Shown here one piece after another: positions 34,775 to 43,617 of a stretch of DNA of 64,000 nt. The position numbers were made by a program, and so were the translations under genes. The first letter of the stretch is position 1, and the number at the start of each line of letters is the position of its first letter. The notes beneath the pieces were generated by a model, which was given only the letters and a program-made list of their open reading frames with translations, was not told the origin of the DNA and searched no databases. The DNA lies in the NCBI RefSeq assembly GCF_000731985.1, contig NZ_JNCS01000002.1:372001-436000 (forward strand), in the 5' to 3' direction. The stretch is from Natrinema altunense. Its GTDB lineage: Archaea > Halobacteriota > Halobacteria > Halobacteriales > Natrialbaceae.

Positions 34775-34784
34775 ATTTTAATAA
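34775..34784 (-). promoter_or_regulatory. TATA box of PadR gene
   Basis: The minus strand TTATTAAAAT is about 31 nt upstream of the ATG. It is in an AT-rich setting compared with the surrounding genome. Confidence 0.5.
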
Positions 34785-35033
34785 GGCTATCGGGTCGTTT
34801 CGATCGAAAGGAGGCTATTACCAGCGAGAGGGCGCGTTTTCAGCACAGTCGATCCATAACACCCGTGACGGATCGTCCACGAAACCACACATAATGCGCG
34901 ATTCATGTTTACAGTTCGTGAGTTACGTTTCGGAACAATTATATCGGTCGACCGTGTTACTACTGGTTCATATCGTTCGGGAGTAACGGACGGTGCCGAC
35001 GCTACGTCGATTCGATATCGAAACAGGAAAGCA

Positions 35034-35063
35034 GATCGCGTGACGGAAAAATGTCACGCGATC
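35034..35063. repeat. Perfect 11-bp inverted repeat
   Basis: GATCGCGTGAC and GTCACGCGATC pair perfectly around the 8-nt spacer GGAAAAAT. It is located downstream of the 48-residue ORF (minus strand). It could be a terminator-like hairpin, processing site or protein-binding operator. Confidence 0.7.
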
Positions 35064-35089
35064 GCTTGCCGCCCTGAATTGGTCCCCGC

Positions 35090-35119
35090 TGACGCTTCGG
35101 CCCTCCAAGCGAAGCGTCA
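35090..35119. repeat. Perfect 10-bp inverted repeat
   Basis: TGACGCTTCG and CGAAGCGTCA pair perfectly around a 10-nt spacer. It begins 27 nt after the preceding inverted repeat, and both contain a TGAC/GTCA core. Confidence 0.7.
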
Positions 35120-35195
35120 CCAGAAAGGTTCTGCCGAGTGCACTTAAATGTAACGACACCGATCAGGACGGCGCTCCCGTCGCGCGTCGCCGTGG

Positions 35196-35342
35196 TCACA
35201 TGTGCTCTTCCTCGAGCACCCAACCGATCGCGCGCTTGTAGTAGGTAAACATCTCCTCGACGCCGTCATGGCGCATCTCGTCGCTCTCGAGGTGGTCTTT
35301 GAGGAACTCGTACTGCTCGCGGATTTCTTCTTCGTCACGCAT
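35196..35342 (-). CDS. Small acidic helical protein (48 residues)
   Basis: ATG at 35342, stop at 35196. The sequence starts MRDEEEIREQYEFLKDHL and ends AIGWVLEEEHM. It is strongly acidic and predicted helical, with normal haloarchaeal codon use and an aromatic patch (MFTYYKRAIGW). The alternating charged/hydrophobic pattern makes it a convincing small gene. There is no signal, metal motif or partner. It could be a small regulator or toxin/antitoxin-type adaptor, but nothing supports a specific role. Two inverted repeats follow its stop codon. Confidence 0.65.
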   Translation of the reverse strand: MRDEEEIREQYEFLKDHLESDEMRHDGVEEMFTYYKRAIGWVLEEEHM

Positions 35343-35723
35343 ACCCGTGACTACCGAACGGACGGGGAAAAAAGCCGCTACGCCGAGTCGACATCGCGCC
35401 GTTTCCCGGTTGGGGCTCGCACTCGAGCGGACGGCGACCTGCTGCCCAGCCGCACGCGCGTGAACGAATGTTCGACACGATGGGCATCGGACCGTCGCTG
35501 TCGGTCGGTTCCGCGCTGCGTGTGCCGCGTCGTTTCGGATCGGAAGGACGCAGTTTCCGTCACGAAACGATCCGAAACGGGCGGCCGCTCTCAGGTGGCA
35601 GTCGCTCGGTATGCAGTGGCGATCCGATCGACGCTCGTGTCGAAAACGGGTTCCGCATTTGTTTATGATTGATGCGATCGAAACCGATGGGACACGGCCC
35701 TGGTCGGGGCCTGAGTGAACCGG
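35343..35723. other. 381-bp stretch without a supported gene
   Basis: This lies between the 48-residue ORF and the lipoprotein gene. Open frames on both strands are short and Arg/Ser/Thr rich, the usual antisense character of GC-rich DNA. I see nothing further in it. Confidence 0.45.
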
Positions 35724-36350
35724 TTACGAACTGTTCTCAGTGTCGCTCTCGTTGCTCTCGTTTCCGCTCTCCGTCTCGTTACCGCCGGTGTCGCCTTCGC
35801 CGAACGTCAGCATGACCTCTTCGTCGCCGCCATCGATTTCGACGTCCGATTCGGTCTCGTCGCCCTCGTATTCGGCGCTGACGGTGTAGGAACCGTCCTC
35901 GAGGTCCTCGAACTCGACCCCGCCGTCCCCGTCGGTCTCGGCCTCCATCGGGAAACTCCCGTCGCCGCCGTCGATCGTGGTCTCGTTGTCCGATTCGTTG
36001 CCCATCTCGTCCGATGTGTTGTCCGTCCCGTCGTCGGTCATCGTCTCGTTGTCCGAGACGTTGTCGGACTCGTTGCCCATCCCGTCGTCGGAGGAGTCGC
36101 CCATGCCCGCTTCCTCGAGAGTGACGGTCGCGCCTTCGACGGCTCCGTCGGCGTCTTCGACCATGACGGTCAGCGTATACGTCCCGTCGCCGGTCCCGCC
36201 GTCCTCGCTCTCGTTTTCGTCGCCGGTCGTGTCGTTCTCGTCGTCCGTCTCGTTGCCGCCGGGGCCGCTGTCTGCACACCCGGCGAGTGCGAGTGCGCTT
36301 GCTGTTCCTGCTGCGGTCACGAACGTTCGCCGGTTCAGTCTCCGGGACAT
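35724..36350 (-). CDS. Tat lipoprotein with carboxypeptidase-regulatory-like domains
   Basis: This 208-residue protein starts MSRRLNRRTFVTAAG, a twin-arginine signal, with lipobox ALAGC (Cys24). Two beta-sandwich segments follow (YTLTVMVEDADGAVEGATVTLEE, then GGVEFEDLEDGSYTVSAEYEGDE) that look like carboxypeptidase regulatory-like/Ig-like domains. They are separated by an Asn/Asp/Ser/Gly-rich linker. About a dozen Asn-X-Ser/Thr sequons are present, so it is likely a glycosylated surface lipoprotein. It is probably a structural or binding protein, and no enzyme motif is seen. Confidence 0.8.
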   Translation of the reverse strand: MSRRLNRRTFVTAAGTASALALAGCADSGPGGNETDDENDTTGDENESEDGGTGDGTYTLTVMVEDADGAVEGATVTLEEAGMGDSSDDGMGNESDNVSDNETMTDDGTDNTSDEMGNESDNETTIDGGDGSFPMEAETDGDGGVEFEDLEDGSYTVSAEYEGDETESDVEIDGGDEEVMLTFGEGDTGGNETESGNESNESDTENSS

Positions 36351-36615
36351 ATATTCGGGTTGGACGTTCCGTTTGGTTTCGATGTGGCCTGCAGGTGCTG
36401 CCCGTTAATGACCTATTGAACGACGCCCAACGACCGATGACCCTCATCGCGCGCGTACTATCAACGGGGTCGAAGTGTCACGAGAAGCGATGAAACGGGG
36501 ACGAACGTGGACTTCACCGACGGGTTCGACCGACCCGTCGAACCGGACACGCGCCGTCGCTGCCCGGTCGCGGCGGGTCGGTGGGACTTTTGCCGTTCCG
36601 ACCGTATCCCCGCCC

Positions 36616-37362
36616 ATGAAAATCCGGGGCGAGCGCGAGTGCAAGGCGTGTGGAACTCGTTGGTCGTACTACGAGACCGGCAGCGTCGGCTGTCCGGCCT
36701 GCGGGAGCCTCCGAAGCGTCGGCGTCGACGAACGGACCGAACACACCGACCTCCAAGTCGCGTTCGATCTCACCCCCGTTCGGAACGCGATCGACGAGAC
36801 TGAACCCGACGAACTCGCCGAGCGGGCGCGCGACCGCTGTCGCGAGTACGTTCGCCGGCGCGGGTTCGTCAACGCCGGCACCCTCCGGGACCTCGACGAC
36901 ACCTACCTCGCCGCGAGCGAACTCCTCCAGGTCGGCGACATCGTCGCTCGCGAGATCCACCTCGAGGACCGCGACGAGCTGTACTTCCTCTCGCTGCTTC
37001 GCGACGCCGATCGGGGCGAGCGGCCGCCGGTCGAGGACGTCCCGCGCTCGCTGCAGGCGGCCCGCGGGCTCGCGTACGCGACCGCCGTCCGCGAGTACCG
37101 CCGCGATGTCAGAACGTGGGCCGCAGATCGAGATCTCGCCGCCGACGAACGGAGCGCCCTCGAGACGCTCGGCGAACACGTCACCCGCGTCCGGATGCTC
37201 GACGGCGACATCGAACCGGAGACCGCCGAACGGCTCGTCGAGGCGACCCGCGAACTGGCACGCGGCCTGCGCGGCGACGAGTTCGCGTTCACGCAGGCCC
37301 AGGAGCGTCTGGACGCACTCGAGTTCACCGACAGTACCGCCGATGGCCGATTCGGCGGATAA
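36616..37362 (+). CDS. Zinc-ribbon helical protein, unknown function
   Basis: This 248-residue protein starts at ATG 36616 (an in-frame start at 36475 adds low-complexity sequence). Residues 8-32 are a zinc ribbon (ECKACGTRW, then CPACGS). The remainder is acidic, mostly helical, with no membrane segment. The TFIIB-like zinc-ribbon plus long helical domain is a common haloarchaeal layout without known role. It may bind nucleic acid or protein, which is inference only. Confidence 0.78.
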   Translation: MKIRGERECKACGTRWSYYETGSVGCPACGSLRSVGVDERTEHTDLQVAFDLTPVRNAIDETEPDELAERARDRCREYVRRRGFVNAGTLRDLDDTYLAASELLQVGDIVAREIHLEDRDELYFLSLLRDADRGERPPVEDVPRSLQAARGLAYATAVREYRRDVRTWAADRDLAADERSALETLGEHVTRVRMLDGDIEPETAERLVEATRELARGLRGDEFAFTQAQERLDALEFTDSTADGRFGG

Positions 37363-37634
37363 ACCGATGTCGCCAGCCGGCGACCCGGTGTAGGGGTACG
37401 GAAATCGCACTTTTCCGCGGACGGACCGGCGCTGGTCGCGCGCTCGAGGCCGGCACCGGTGACACCGTCTCGGTCGTCGTAAATCTTGCATCACTTATAG
37501 TCTCGATTGAATAGTAGCTAATCGACGGACGGACCGCCCTGAATCGGTTCGGCTAGCGACGGGTTCACTACCGGCACGGCCGCCTCGAACCGGTCGTCCG
37601 ACCGAGCATTCGCAGGGTGGCCGGACCACCCACT

Positions 37635-39617
37635 ATGGAACACGAACCATCGGAGAACCAACCGGAGGCAAGCGACAGTCGTACAGCATCCGAACAGTCG
37701 ACGGCGGACGGGCCGTCCCCGTACGTTCCCGCGGGAAAGAGCGTCGCCGAACTCACGATCAAGGCGGTCGGCATGGGCCTCGCGCTCAACGTCGTGATGC
37801 TGACCGCGAACATGTACCTCGGCATGCGCTCGGGAATGACGATCAGCGCGTCCATCCCGGCCGCGGTCATCAGTATGGGCCTCTTCTACGGCCTTCGACA
37901 GGTCGGCATCGGCGGCTCGATCCTCGAGAACAACATCGTCCAGACGATGACCTCCGCGGGCGAGGCGCTGGCGGCCGGCGTCATCTTCACGATCGCCGGC
38001 GTCACGTTCCTCGATCAGCCGATCAACATCGTCAACACCGCGGTCGTGGCGATACTCGGCGGCCTGCTCGGGGTCCTCTTTATGATCCCGATGCGTCGGT
38101 ATCTCATCGTCGACAAACACGAGGAACTCCCCTATCCTGAGGGGACCGCGTGTGCCGACGTCCTCGAGGCCGGCTCGCGCGGCGACGAGGGCGTGAAGCT
38201 CATTTCCGTCGGGTTCCTCGCGGGCTTCGTCTACATGTGGCTGGCAAACGGGATGGCTGCCTTCCGAACGACGATCCAGACGGCGTTCTCGGCGGGTGAA
38301 ACCGACGGGTTCGCGATCGGCGGGGACTTTACGCCCGCGCTGATCGGTGTCGGCTACATCATCGGACCCCGGATCGCCGGCTACGTCTTCGGCGGCGGAC
38401 TGATCTCCTGGATGATGCTGATCCCGCTGTTGATCACGGGTGGGTTCGTCCCGGAGTCGGCCGCCGACGCGGCACTGATGACGCAGGCGAACGAGGTCTG
38501 GGACGAGTACATCCGCTACGTCGGCGCAGGGGCAATGATCGTCGGCGGGTTCTACGCGGTCGTCTCGATGCGGGGGACGATCGCCGACGCGCTCGGTACC
38601 GCCGCGGCGGAGATCCGCGACTCCGGATCGGACGCGACCGCGGACCGCAAACGAACCCAGCGGGACCTGCCAATGAAGGTCGTCGTGGGCGGCGCGATCC
38701 TGATCGCGCTCGCACTGGTCGCGGTCCCGCAGGTCCAGGTCGGCCTGCTGGGCGGGTTCATCGCGGTGATCGCCGCGTTCCTCTTCGTTGCCGTCTCGGC
38801 GTACCTCGTCGGGGTCGTCGGTAGCTCTTCGAACCCCGTCTCGGGGATGGCCGTCGCGACGATCCTGATCGCGGCGCTGGCGCTGCGCTCGACCGGTGTC
38901 ACCGACCCCGTCGTCGTGCTGGTGACCGCGTCGGTCGTGGCGATCGCCGCGGCGGTCGCGGGCGACACCTCACAGGACCTCAAGACGGGCTACCTCCTCG
39001 GGGCGACGCCCCGGAAGCAACAACTCGCACAGGTGATCGGCATCGCCGTCTCGGCGCTGTTCGCCGGGTGGGTCCTGTCTTTCTTCGATCAGGCTTACGG
39101 GATCGGGGGCAATACCATTCCCGCACCGCAGGCCGGGATGATGGCGCTGATCTCCGAGGGCGTCCTCACGGGCACCGCCCAGTGGGGGATGATCCTCATC
39201 GGTGCTGTCTTCGCGTTCGTCCTGATCCTGATGGACGTCCCCGTCCTGCCCTTTGCAGTCGGGATCTACCTTCCGATCACGCTCGCGACGCCGATCTTCC
39301 TCGGCGGCCTGCTCCGGGCCGGGATCGACCGCTACGTCGCCCGGCGCGACGACGAGGACGGCACGCTCGCCGAGCACGCGACCTCGAGGGGCCGAATCGT
39401 TGCGGCCGGGCTGATCACCGGCGAGGCGATCATGGGGATCGTCATCGGCGCGCTCTACATCACCGGGACCGGAAACGCCGACGGCGCGCCGTTCCCGCTC
39501 GGCCTCGATGCCGGGACGCAGTCGATTCTCGGCGTCGTCGCCGTCGTCGCGCTCGTCGGGCTCTTCACCGCGACCGTCCTCTGGAACGCGCCCGAGACCG
39601 AGGCGACCGACCAGTGA
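37635..39617 (+). CDS. OPT family oligopeptide/metal-chelate transporter
   Basis: This 660-residue polytopic protein has about 14-16 helices. OPT motifs are KAVGMGLALNVVMLTANMYLG, NNIVQTMTSAGEALAAGV, LPYPEGTACADVLEAG and AGDTSQDLKTGYLLGATPRKQQ in pieces, and SNPVSGM. The family imports peptides or iron-chelate complexes using the ion gradient. It is followed after 34 bp by a PqqD-like gene on the same strand, a suggestive operon. The ATG at 37635 precedes a disordered acidic N terminus. The gene itself is complete. Confidence 0.92.
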   Translation: MEHEPSENQPEASDSRTASEQSTADGPSPYVPAGKSVAELTIKAVGMGLALNVVMLTANMYLGMRSGMTISASIPAAVISMGLFYGLRQVGIGGSILENNIVQTMTSAGEALAAGVIFTIAGVTFLDQPINIVNTAVVAILGGLLGVLFMIPMRRYLIVDKHEELPYPEGTACADVLEAGSRGDEGVKLISVGFLAGFVYMWLANGMAAFRTTIQTAFSAGETDGFAIGGDFTPALIGVGYIIGPRIAGYVFGGGLISWMMLIPLLITGGFVPESAADAALMTQANEVWDEYIRYVGAGAMIVGGFYAVVSMRGTIADALGTAAAEIRDSGSDATADRKRTQRDLPMKVVVGGAILIALALVAVPQVQVGLLGGFIAVIAAFLFVAVSAYLVGVVGSSSNPVSGMAVATILIAALALRSTGVTDPVVVLVTASVVAIAAAVAGDTSQDLKTGYLLGATPRKQQLAQVIGIAVSALFAGWVLSFFDQAYGIGGNTIPAPQAGMMALISEGVLTGTAQWGMILIGAVFAFVLILMDVPVLPFAVGIYLPITLATPIFLGGLLRAGIDRYVARRDDEDGTLAEHATSRGRIVAAGLITGEAIMGIVIGALYITGTGNADGAPFPLGLDAGTQSILGVVAVVALVGLFTATVLWNAPETEATDQ

Positions 39618-39651
39618 TCGAGTCGAAAACGACGACCGGGAACGCCACCGC

Positions 39652-40017
39652 ATGACCGAACACGGCCCGACCGCGGTTCCGAGACGCGACGCCGACGACT
39701 GGGAGATAGCGACGGTCGACGGCGAGGCGCGGGTCACGATCCACTGGACGAAGCGGCCGCAAAACCGGCTCGATCGGTTCCTGTTCGACCTCTTCGGGAC
39801 CGATCGGGAGCGGGAACTCGAGCTCGATCCCGTCGGGACGACCGTGTGGCGCCATTGCGACGGCGACCACACCGTCGCAGAGATCGCCGAGCGCGTCGCG
39901 GCATCCCACGAGTCCGACCGGGTCGCTCCCGTCGACGAGACGCTCGCGCACTTCCTCATGCGACTCGAGGAACGGGGCCTCGTCCGGTTCGACGCGAGCG
40001 AAACGACCGGGGAGTGA
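39652..40017 (+). CDS. PqqD-like peptide-chaperone domain protein
   Basis: This 121-residue protein with a small winged-helix-like fold matches PqqD: LDPVGTTVWRHCDGDHTVAEIAERVA, and a C-terminal helix segment ERGLVRF. PqqD-like domains (RiPP recognition elements) bind leader peptides of ribosomal peptides and hand them to radical SAM or other enzymes. No such enzyme or precursor is nearby. It lies 34 bp after the OPT transporter, so it may serve in transporter regulation or peptide recognition. Function is inference. Confidence 0.82.
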   Translation: MTEHGPTAVPRRDADDWEIATVDGEARVTIHWTKRPQNRLDRFLFDLFGTDRERELELDPVGTTVWRHCDGDHTVAEIAERVAASHESDRVAPVDETLAHFLMRLEERGLVRFDASETTGE

Positions 40018-40086
40018 GTCACGCCGGACTCGCTGGGGTCGTCGGTCGGGAGGAGAAAACTGCCGGCGAGTCGATCCGGACCGCGC

Positions 40087-40980
40087 TCAAGGAAGGTCGA
40101 CGTCGATGTCTTCCTGCAGGCCGGCGGCCTTGACCGTGTTGTACAGCAGCATGGCACGGGTCATCGGACCGACGCCGCCGGGGACAGGGGTAATCGCGCT
40201 GGCTTTCTCCTTGGCGCTCTCGAACTCGACGTCGCCGACGAGTTCGTACCCCTTGTCCGTGTCGGCGTCGACCCGGTTGACGCCCACGTCGATGACGACC
40301 GTGCCGTCCTCGAGCATCGACCCGTCGACGAGTTCGGGGACGCCGGCGGCCGCGACGACGATGTCGGCGCTGCGGGTCTTCGCGGCGAGGTCGTCCGTAC
40401 GGGAGTGACAGACCGTCACCGTCGCGTTGCCGTCCTCGGCTTTCTGGATCAGGAGGTTGGCGAGCGGTTTGCCGACGATGTCCGAGCGGCCGACGATGGT
40501 CACGTCCTTGCCCTCGGTGTCGATCTCGGCCGACTCGAGGAGCTTCTGGACACCGTGGGGAGTACAGGGACGGAAGCGGGCGTCGCCGGCGACGAGTCGG
40601 CCGACGTTCTCGGGGTGGAAGCCGTCGACGTCCTTCGCGGGATCGACCCGGCGGATGACCTCACGGTAGTCGACGTGGTCCGGGACGGGGGCCTGAACGA
40701 TGTAGCCGTGGACGTCGTCGTTCCCGTTGAGGTCGGCGATGGTGTCGAACAGGTCCTCTGGCGGGGCGTCGCCGTCGACGTCGACGTGGTGACTCTCGAT
40801 GCCGACCTCCTCGCAGTCGCGCTGTTTCATGTTCACGTAGGTCTGGCTCGCGGGGTCGTCGCCCATGAGGACCGTCGCCAGGCCCGGCCGCGCGCCCGCG
40901 TCCGCCAGCGTCTCGATCGCGTCGGTGAGGTCGTCTCGGATCTCGCTCGCGACGGCGTTGCCGTCGATGATCTCCGTCAT
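40087..40980 (-). CDS. folD: Methylene-THF dehydrogenase/cyclohydrolase FolD
   Basis: This 297-residue bifunctional enzyme has the substrate lysine in TYVNMKQRDCEE, the Rossmann segment GRSDIVGKPLANLL, and GVGPMTRAMLLYNT near the C terminus. It interconverts methylene-, methenyl- and formyl-tetrahydrofolate. glyA, encoded on the same strand about 1.1 kb upstream, makes its substrate. An alpha/beta hydrolase gene is inserted between them. The ATG at 40980 is the first Met of the fold. Confidence 0.96.
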   Translation of the reverse strand: MTEIIDGNAVASEIRDDLTDAIETLADAGARPGLATVLMGDDPASQTYVNMKQRDCEEVGIESHHVDVDGDAPPEDLFDTIADLNGNDDVHGYIVQAPVPDHVDYREVIRRVDPAKDVDGFHPENVGRLVAGDARFRPCTPHGVQKLLESAEIDTEGKDVTIVGRSDIVGKPLANLLIQKAEDGNATVTVCHSRTDDLAAKTRSADIVVAAAGVPELVDGSMLEDGTVVIDVGVNRVDADTDKGYELVGDVEFESAKEKASAITPVPGGVGPMTRAMLLYNTVKAAGLQEDIDVDLP

Positions 40981-41077
40981 TACCTGAGTGGGGGGCCGCG
41001 GGGCTCATTAATCCCCGGATCGGTGCGCACAACGGCGGTACATTCGGCCCGAATGTACACGTTCGTGGGTGGCCGTG

Positions 41078-41890
41078 TCAGAATCGCTCGTCGAGGAACG
41101 ACCGGATCGCGTCGTTTGCCGCCTCCGGCCGCTCGCAGTTCGCGGTGTGGCCCGCCTCCGGAAGCAGCGTCATCTCGGCGTCGGGCAGTTCCTCGAGCAT
41201 CGGTTCGGCTCTCGAGGGATCGATCGACGGATCTTCCGCGCCGTGAACGATCAGGACCGGAACGTCGATTTCCGAGAGGCGATCGGTCACGTCCGCTCGA
41301 TCGAGCCAGGAATGCAACTCGTGATAGACCGCCGCGCCGGGATAGGTCGTCCAGCGGTCGACCCAGGCGTCGACCAGTTCGGGGTGCTCCTCCCGGGTCG
41401 TCTTGCCGAAGAGGTAGTCGGTCACGCCGTCGGCCAACTCGCGCGGGGTCGGGTCGAGTGACCCCGCCAGCGGCTCGACGAGGTCGCCGTATACCGCTTG
41501 CTCGTCGGGTGTGTGCGGCGTCGCCATCGAATCGATCAGGACGAGGCCGTCGACCCGCTCCGGATACTCGAGCGCGAATCGCAACGCCATGAAGCCGCCC
41601 ATCGACATGCCGGCGACGACAGCGCTGTCCTCCCCGATGCCGTCGAGCACCGCCGCGCAGTCGTCGGCCAGATCCCACAGATCGTATTCCGGCGCGTACC
41701 GGTCCGTTCGCGCCCGCAGATCGTAGGCGACGGCCCGGTACTCGTCCTGCAGGGCCTCGAGCTGCGGGGCGAACATCGTCCGATCCATCAGGGTTCCGTG
41801 CGCGAAGACGATCGGCCGACCCGCACCGACATCGGCCGTCAGCGCGTCGGTCCGCGATCGATACATCTCCGTTGCGGAGTCGTCCGTCAT
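41078..41890 (-). CDS. Alpha/beta hydrolase
   Basis: This is a 270-residue protein. Oxyanion motif HGTLMDR, nucleophile elbow GMSMGG (catalytic Ser), acid in HGAEDPS and catalytic His near EAGHTANCERPE give a complete triad. It belongs to the epoxide-hydrolase/haloperoxidase-like group, with unknown substrate. The ATG at 41890 is followed upstream by a short palindrome (GTGAA/TTCAC at 41891-41904) near the predicted transcription start. It lies in the glyA-folD interval on the same strand. Confidence 0.88.
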   Translation of the reverse strand: MTDDSATEMYRSRTDALTADVGAGRPIVFAHGTLMDRTMFAPQLEALQDEYRAVAYDLRARTDRYAPEYDLWDLADDCAAVLDGIGEDSAVVAGMSMGGFMALRFALEYPERVDGLVLIDSMATPHTPDEQAVYGDLVEPLAGSLDPTPRELADGVTDYLFGKTTREEHPELVDAWVDRWTTYPGAAVYHELHSWLDRADVTDRLSEIDVPVLIVHGAEDPSIDPSRAEPMLEELPDAEMTLLPEAGHTANCERPEAANDAIRSFLDERF

Positions 41891-41904
41891 GTGAACACAT
41901 TCAC
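41891..41904. promoter_or_regulatory. Small palindrome at start of hydrolase gene
   Basis: GTGAACACATTCAC (5-bp arms around CACA) touches the start codon of the hydrolase, with an A-rich TATA-like element at 41915-41924 upstream. It is a possible repressor site, but short enough to be chance. Confidence 0.3.
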
Positions 41905-42090
41905 GTAAATCGCGCTGAAAAAGATGTGGTATGCGGAACCACTCCTCACGGGCGGGCTGAGACGGACCGATCGGACTCGATGCCGATCCGAGCCCATGGC
42001 ACACCGTACCGCTCATGACGGCCGCACGAACTCGCGTGCGGAGGCATCGCGACCGCCGTTGGGCACCCAGATGTCCCTGCAGTCGGTCGC

Positions 42091-43344
42091 TTACTCGTCT
42101 TCGTACAGCGGGTTCTCGTCGCACAGCGTCGCGACGTCCTCGCGAACCGCCTCGATAACGGCCTCGTCCTCGGGGGCGTCGACGACGCGGGCGATCAGGT
42201 CGCCGACTTTGCGACAGTCGTCCTCGTCGAAGCCGCGCGTGGTCAGCGCCGGCGTCCCGGCACGGATACCGCTCGGATTGAACGGCGAGCGCGTCTCGCC
42301 GGGCACCGTGTTCCCGTTGAGGACGATGCCGGCCTCCTCTAAGGCCTCCTCGGCGTCGCCGCCGGAGGTGTCGGGGTGGCTGTCACGCAGGTCGACGAGC
42401 ACGAGGTGGTTGTCGGTGCCGCCCGAGACCAGCGAGAACCCGTGCTCGGAGAGACTCTCGCCGAGGGCCTTCGCGTTCGCGACGGTCTGCTCGGCGTAGT
42501 CCTCGAACGCGGGCTCGAGGGCCTCTTTGAAGCCGACGGCCTTGCCGGCGACGTTGTGCATGAGCGGGCCGCCCTGGCCGCCGGGGAAGACGGCGGCGTC
42601 GATGTCGTCGGCGTACGCCTCGTCACACATGACGATGCCGCCGCGGCCGGCGCGGATGGTCTTGTGGGTCGAACCGGTGACGAAGTCGGCGATGCCGACG
42701 GGCGACGGATGGACGCCGGCGGCGACGAGCCCGGTGATGTGGGCGATATCCGCGAGGTGGAGCGCGTCCACCTCGTCGGCGGCCGCCTGAATGCGCTCCC
42801 ACTCGATCTCGCGCGGGTACGCGGAGTAGCCAGAAACGATGATGTCCGGGTCGAACTCGGCGGCGTGGTCGGCGAGGGCCTCGTAGTCGATGTAGCCCGT
42901 TTCGGGATCGACTTCGTACTGCTCGACCTCGTAGAGTTGGCCCGTGAAGTTCGCCGGGTGGCCGTGACTGAGGTGGCCGCCGTGGTTCAGATCCAGCGAC
43001 AGGATCTTGTCGCCGGGCTCGAGCATCGCGAAGTAGACCGCCTGATTTGCCTGCGTGCCCGCGTGGGGCTGGACGTTGACGTGGTCGGCACCGAACAGTT
43101 CCGTCGCGCGTTCGATCGCGAGTTCCTCGACCGCATCGGCGTACTCACAACCGCCGTAGTAGCGCTCGCCGGGATAGCCCTCGGCGTACTTGTTCGTCAG
43201 CGCACTGCCCTGCGCGTCGATGACCGCCTCGCTGGCGTGGTTCTCGCTGGCGATCATCTGTAACGTCTCTCGCTGGCGGTCTACCTCGCCCTCGAGGGCG
43301 TCGGCAACGGCGGGATCGACGTCCCGAACCTGATCGTGGTTCAT
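42091..43344 (-). CDS. glyA: Serine hydroxymethyltransferase GlyA
   Basis: This is a 417-residue PLP enzyme. The PLP lysine is in TGSTHKTIRAGRGG. Other blocks are QMIASENHASEAV, YAEGYPGERYYGG and NVQPHAGTQANQAVYFAML. It exchanges serine with glycine while loading tetrahydrofolate with a methylene group, feeding FolD, ThyA and purine synthesis elsewhere in the window. The ATG at 43344 follows a TATA-like CACTTATG on the minus strand. It is divergent from the CHAT-like gene. Confidence 0.97.
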   Translation of the reverse strand: MNHDQVRDVDPAVADALEGEVDRQRETLQMIASENHASEAVIDAQGSALTNKYAEGYPGERYYGGCEYADAVEELAIERATELFGADHVNVQPHAGTQANQAVYFAMLEPGDKILSLDLNHGGHLSHGHPANFTGQLYEVEQYEVDPETGYIDYEALADHAAEFDPDIIVSGYSAYPREIEWERIQAAADEVDALHLADIAHITGLVAAGVHPSPVGIADFVTGSTHKTIRAGRGGIVMCDEAYADDIDAAVFPGGQGGPLMHNVAGKAVGFKEALEPAFEDYAEQTVANAKALGESLSEHGFSLVSGGTDNHLVLVDLRDSHPDTSGGDAEEALEEAGIVLNGNTVPGETRSPFNPSGIRAGTPALTTRGFDEDDCRKVGDLIARVVDAPEDEAVIEAVREDVATLCDENPLYEDE

Positions 43345-43617
43345 ATCCGAAATGCAGTCTGGCGGCCGCATAAGTGTACCTTTCCCCGGCAAGAGGAGCC
43401 ACTATACGAGATCTCGACGACCTTTCCCCACTTGCCGACCGTTGACCGCGTACGGGTGGACGCAACGGCCCGTCCGAGACGAGTCAGCCCGTCAATGTTT
43501 CATTCCGTGCGTTATTACCTATCAATATTATAACCGAGCGGTCGAGTACCGGCTGTATATGCCACTTACACGAACCCCGATACAACTAACTTGTCCCAGT
43601 GACATTCTGCCAACCGA

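Larger units (their letters stand above)
34745..35195. other. 451-bp regulatory/intergenic stretch, AT-richer
   Basis: No gene is supported. It holds the PadR promoter and palindrome at the left, an AT-rich middle with a TATA-like AATTATATC near 34940, and two perfect inverted repeats at 35034-35119. Short open frames have no coherent protein character. Confidence 0.5.
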
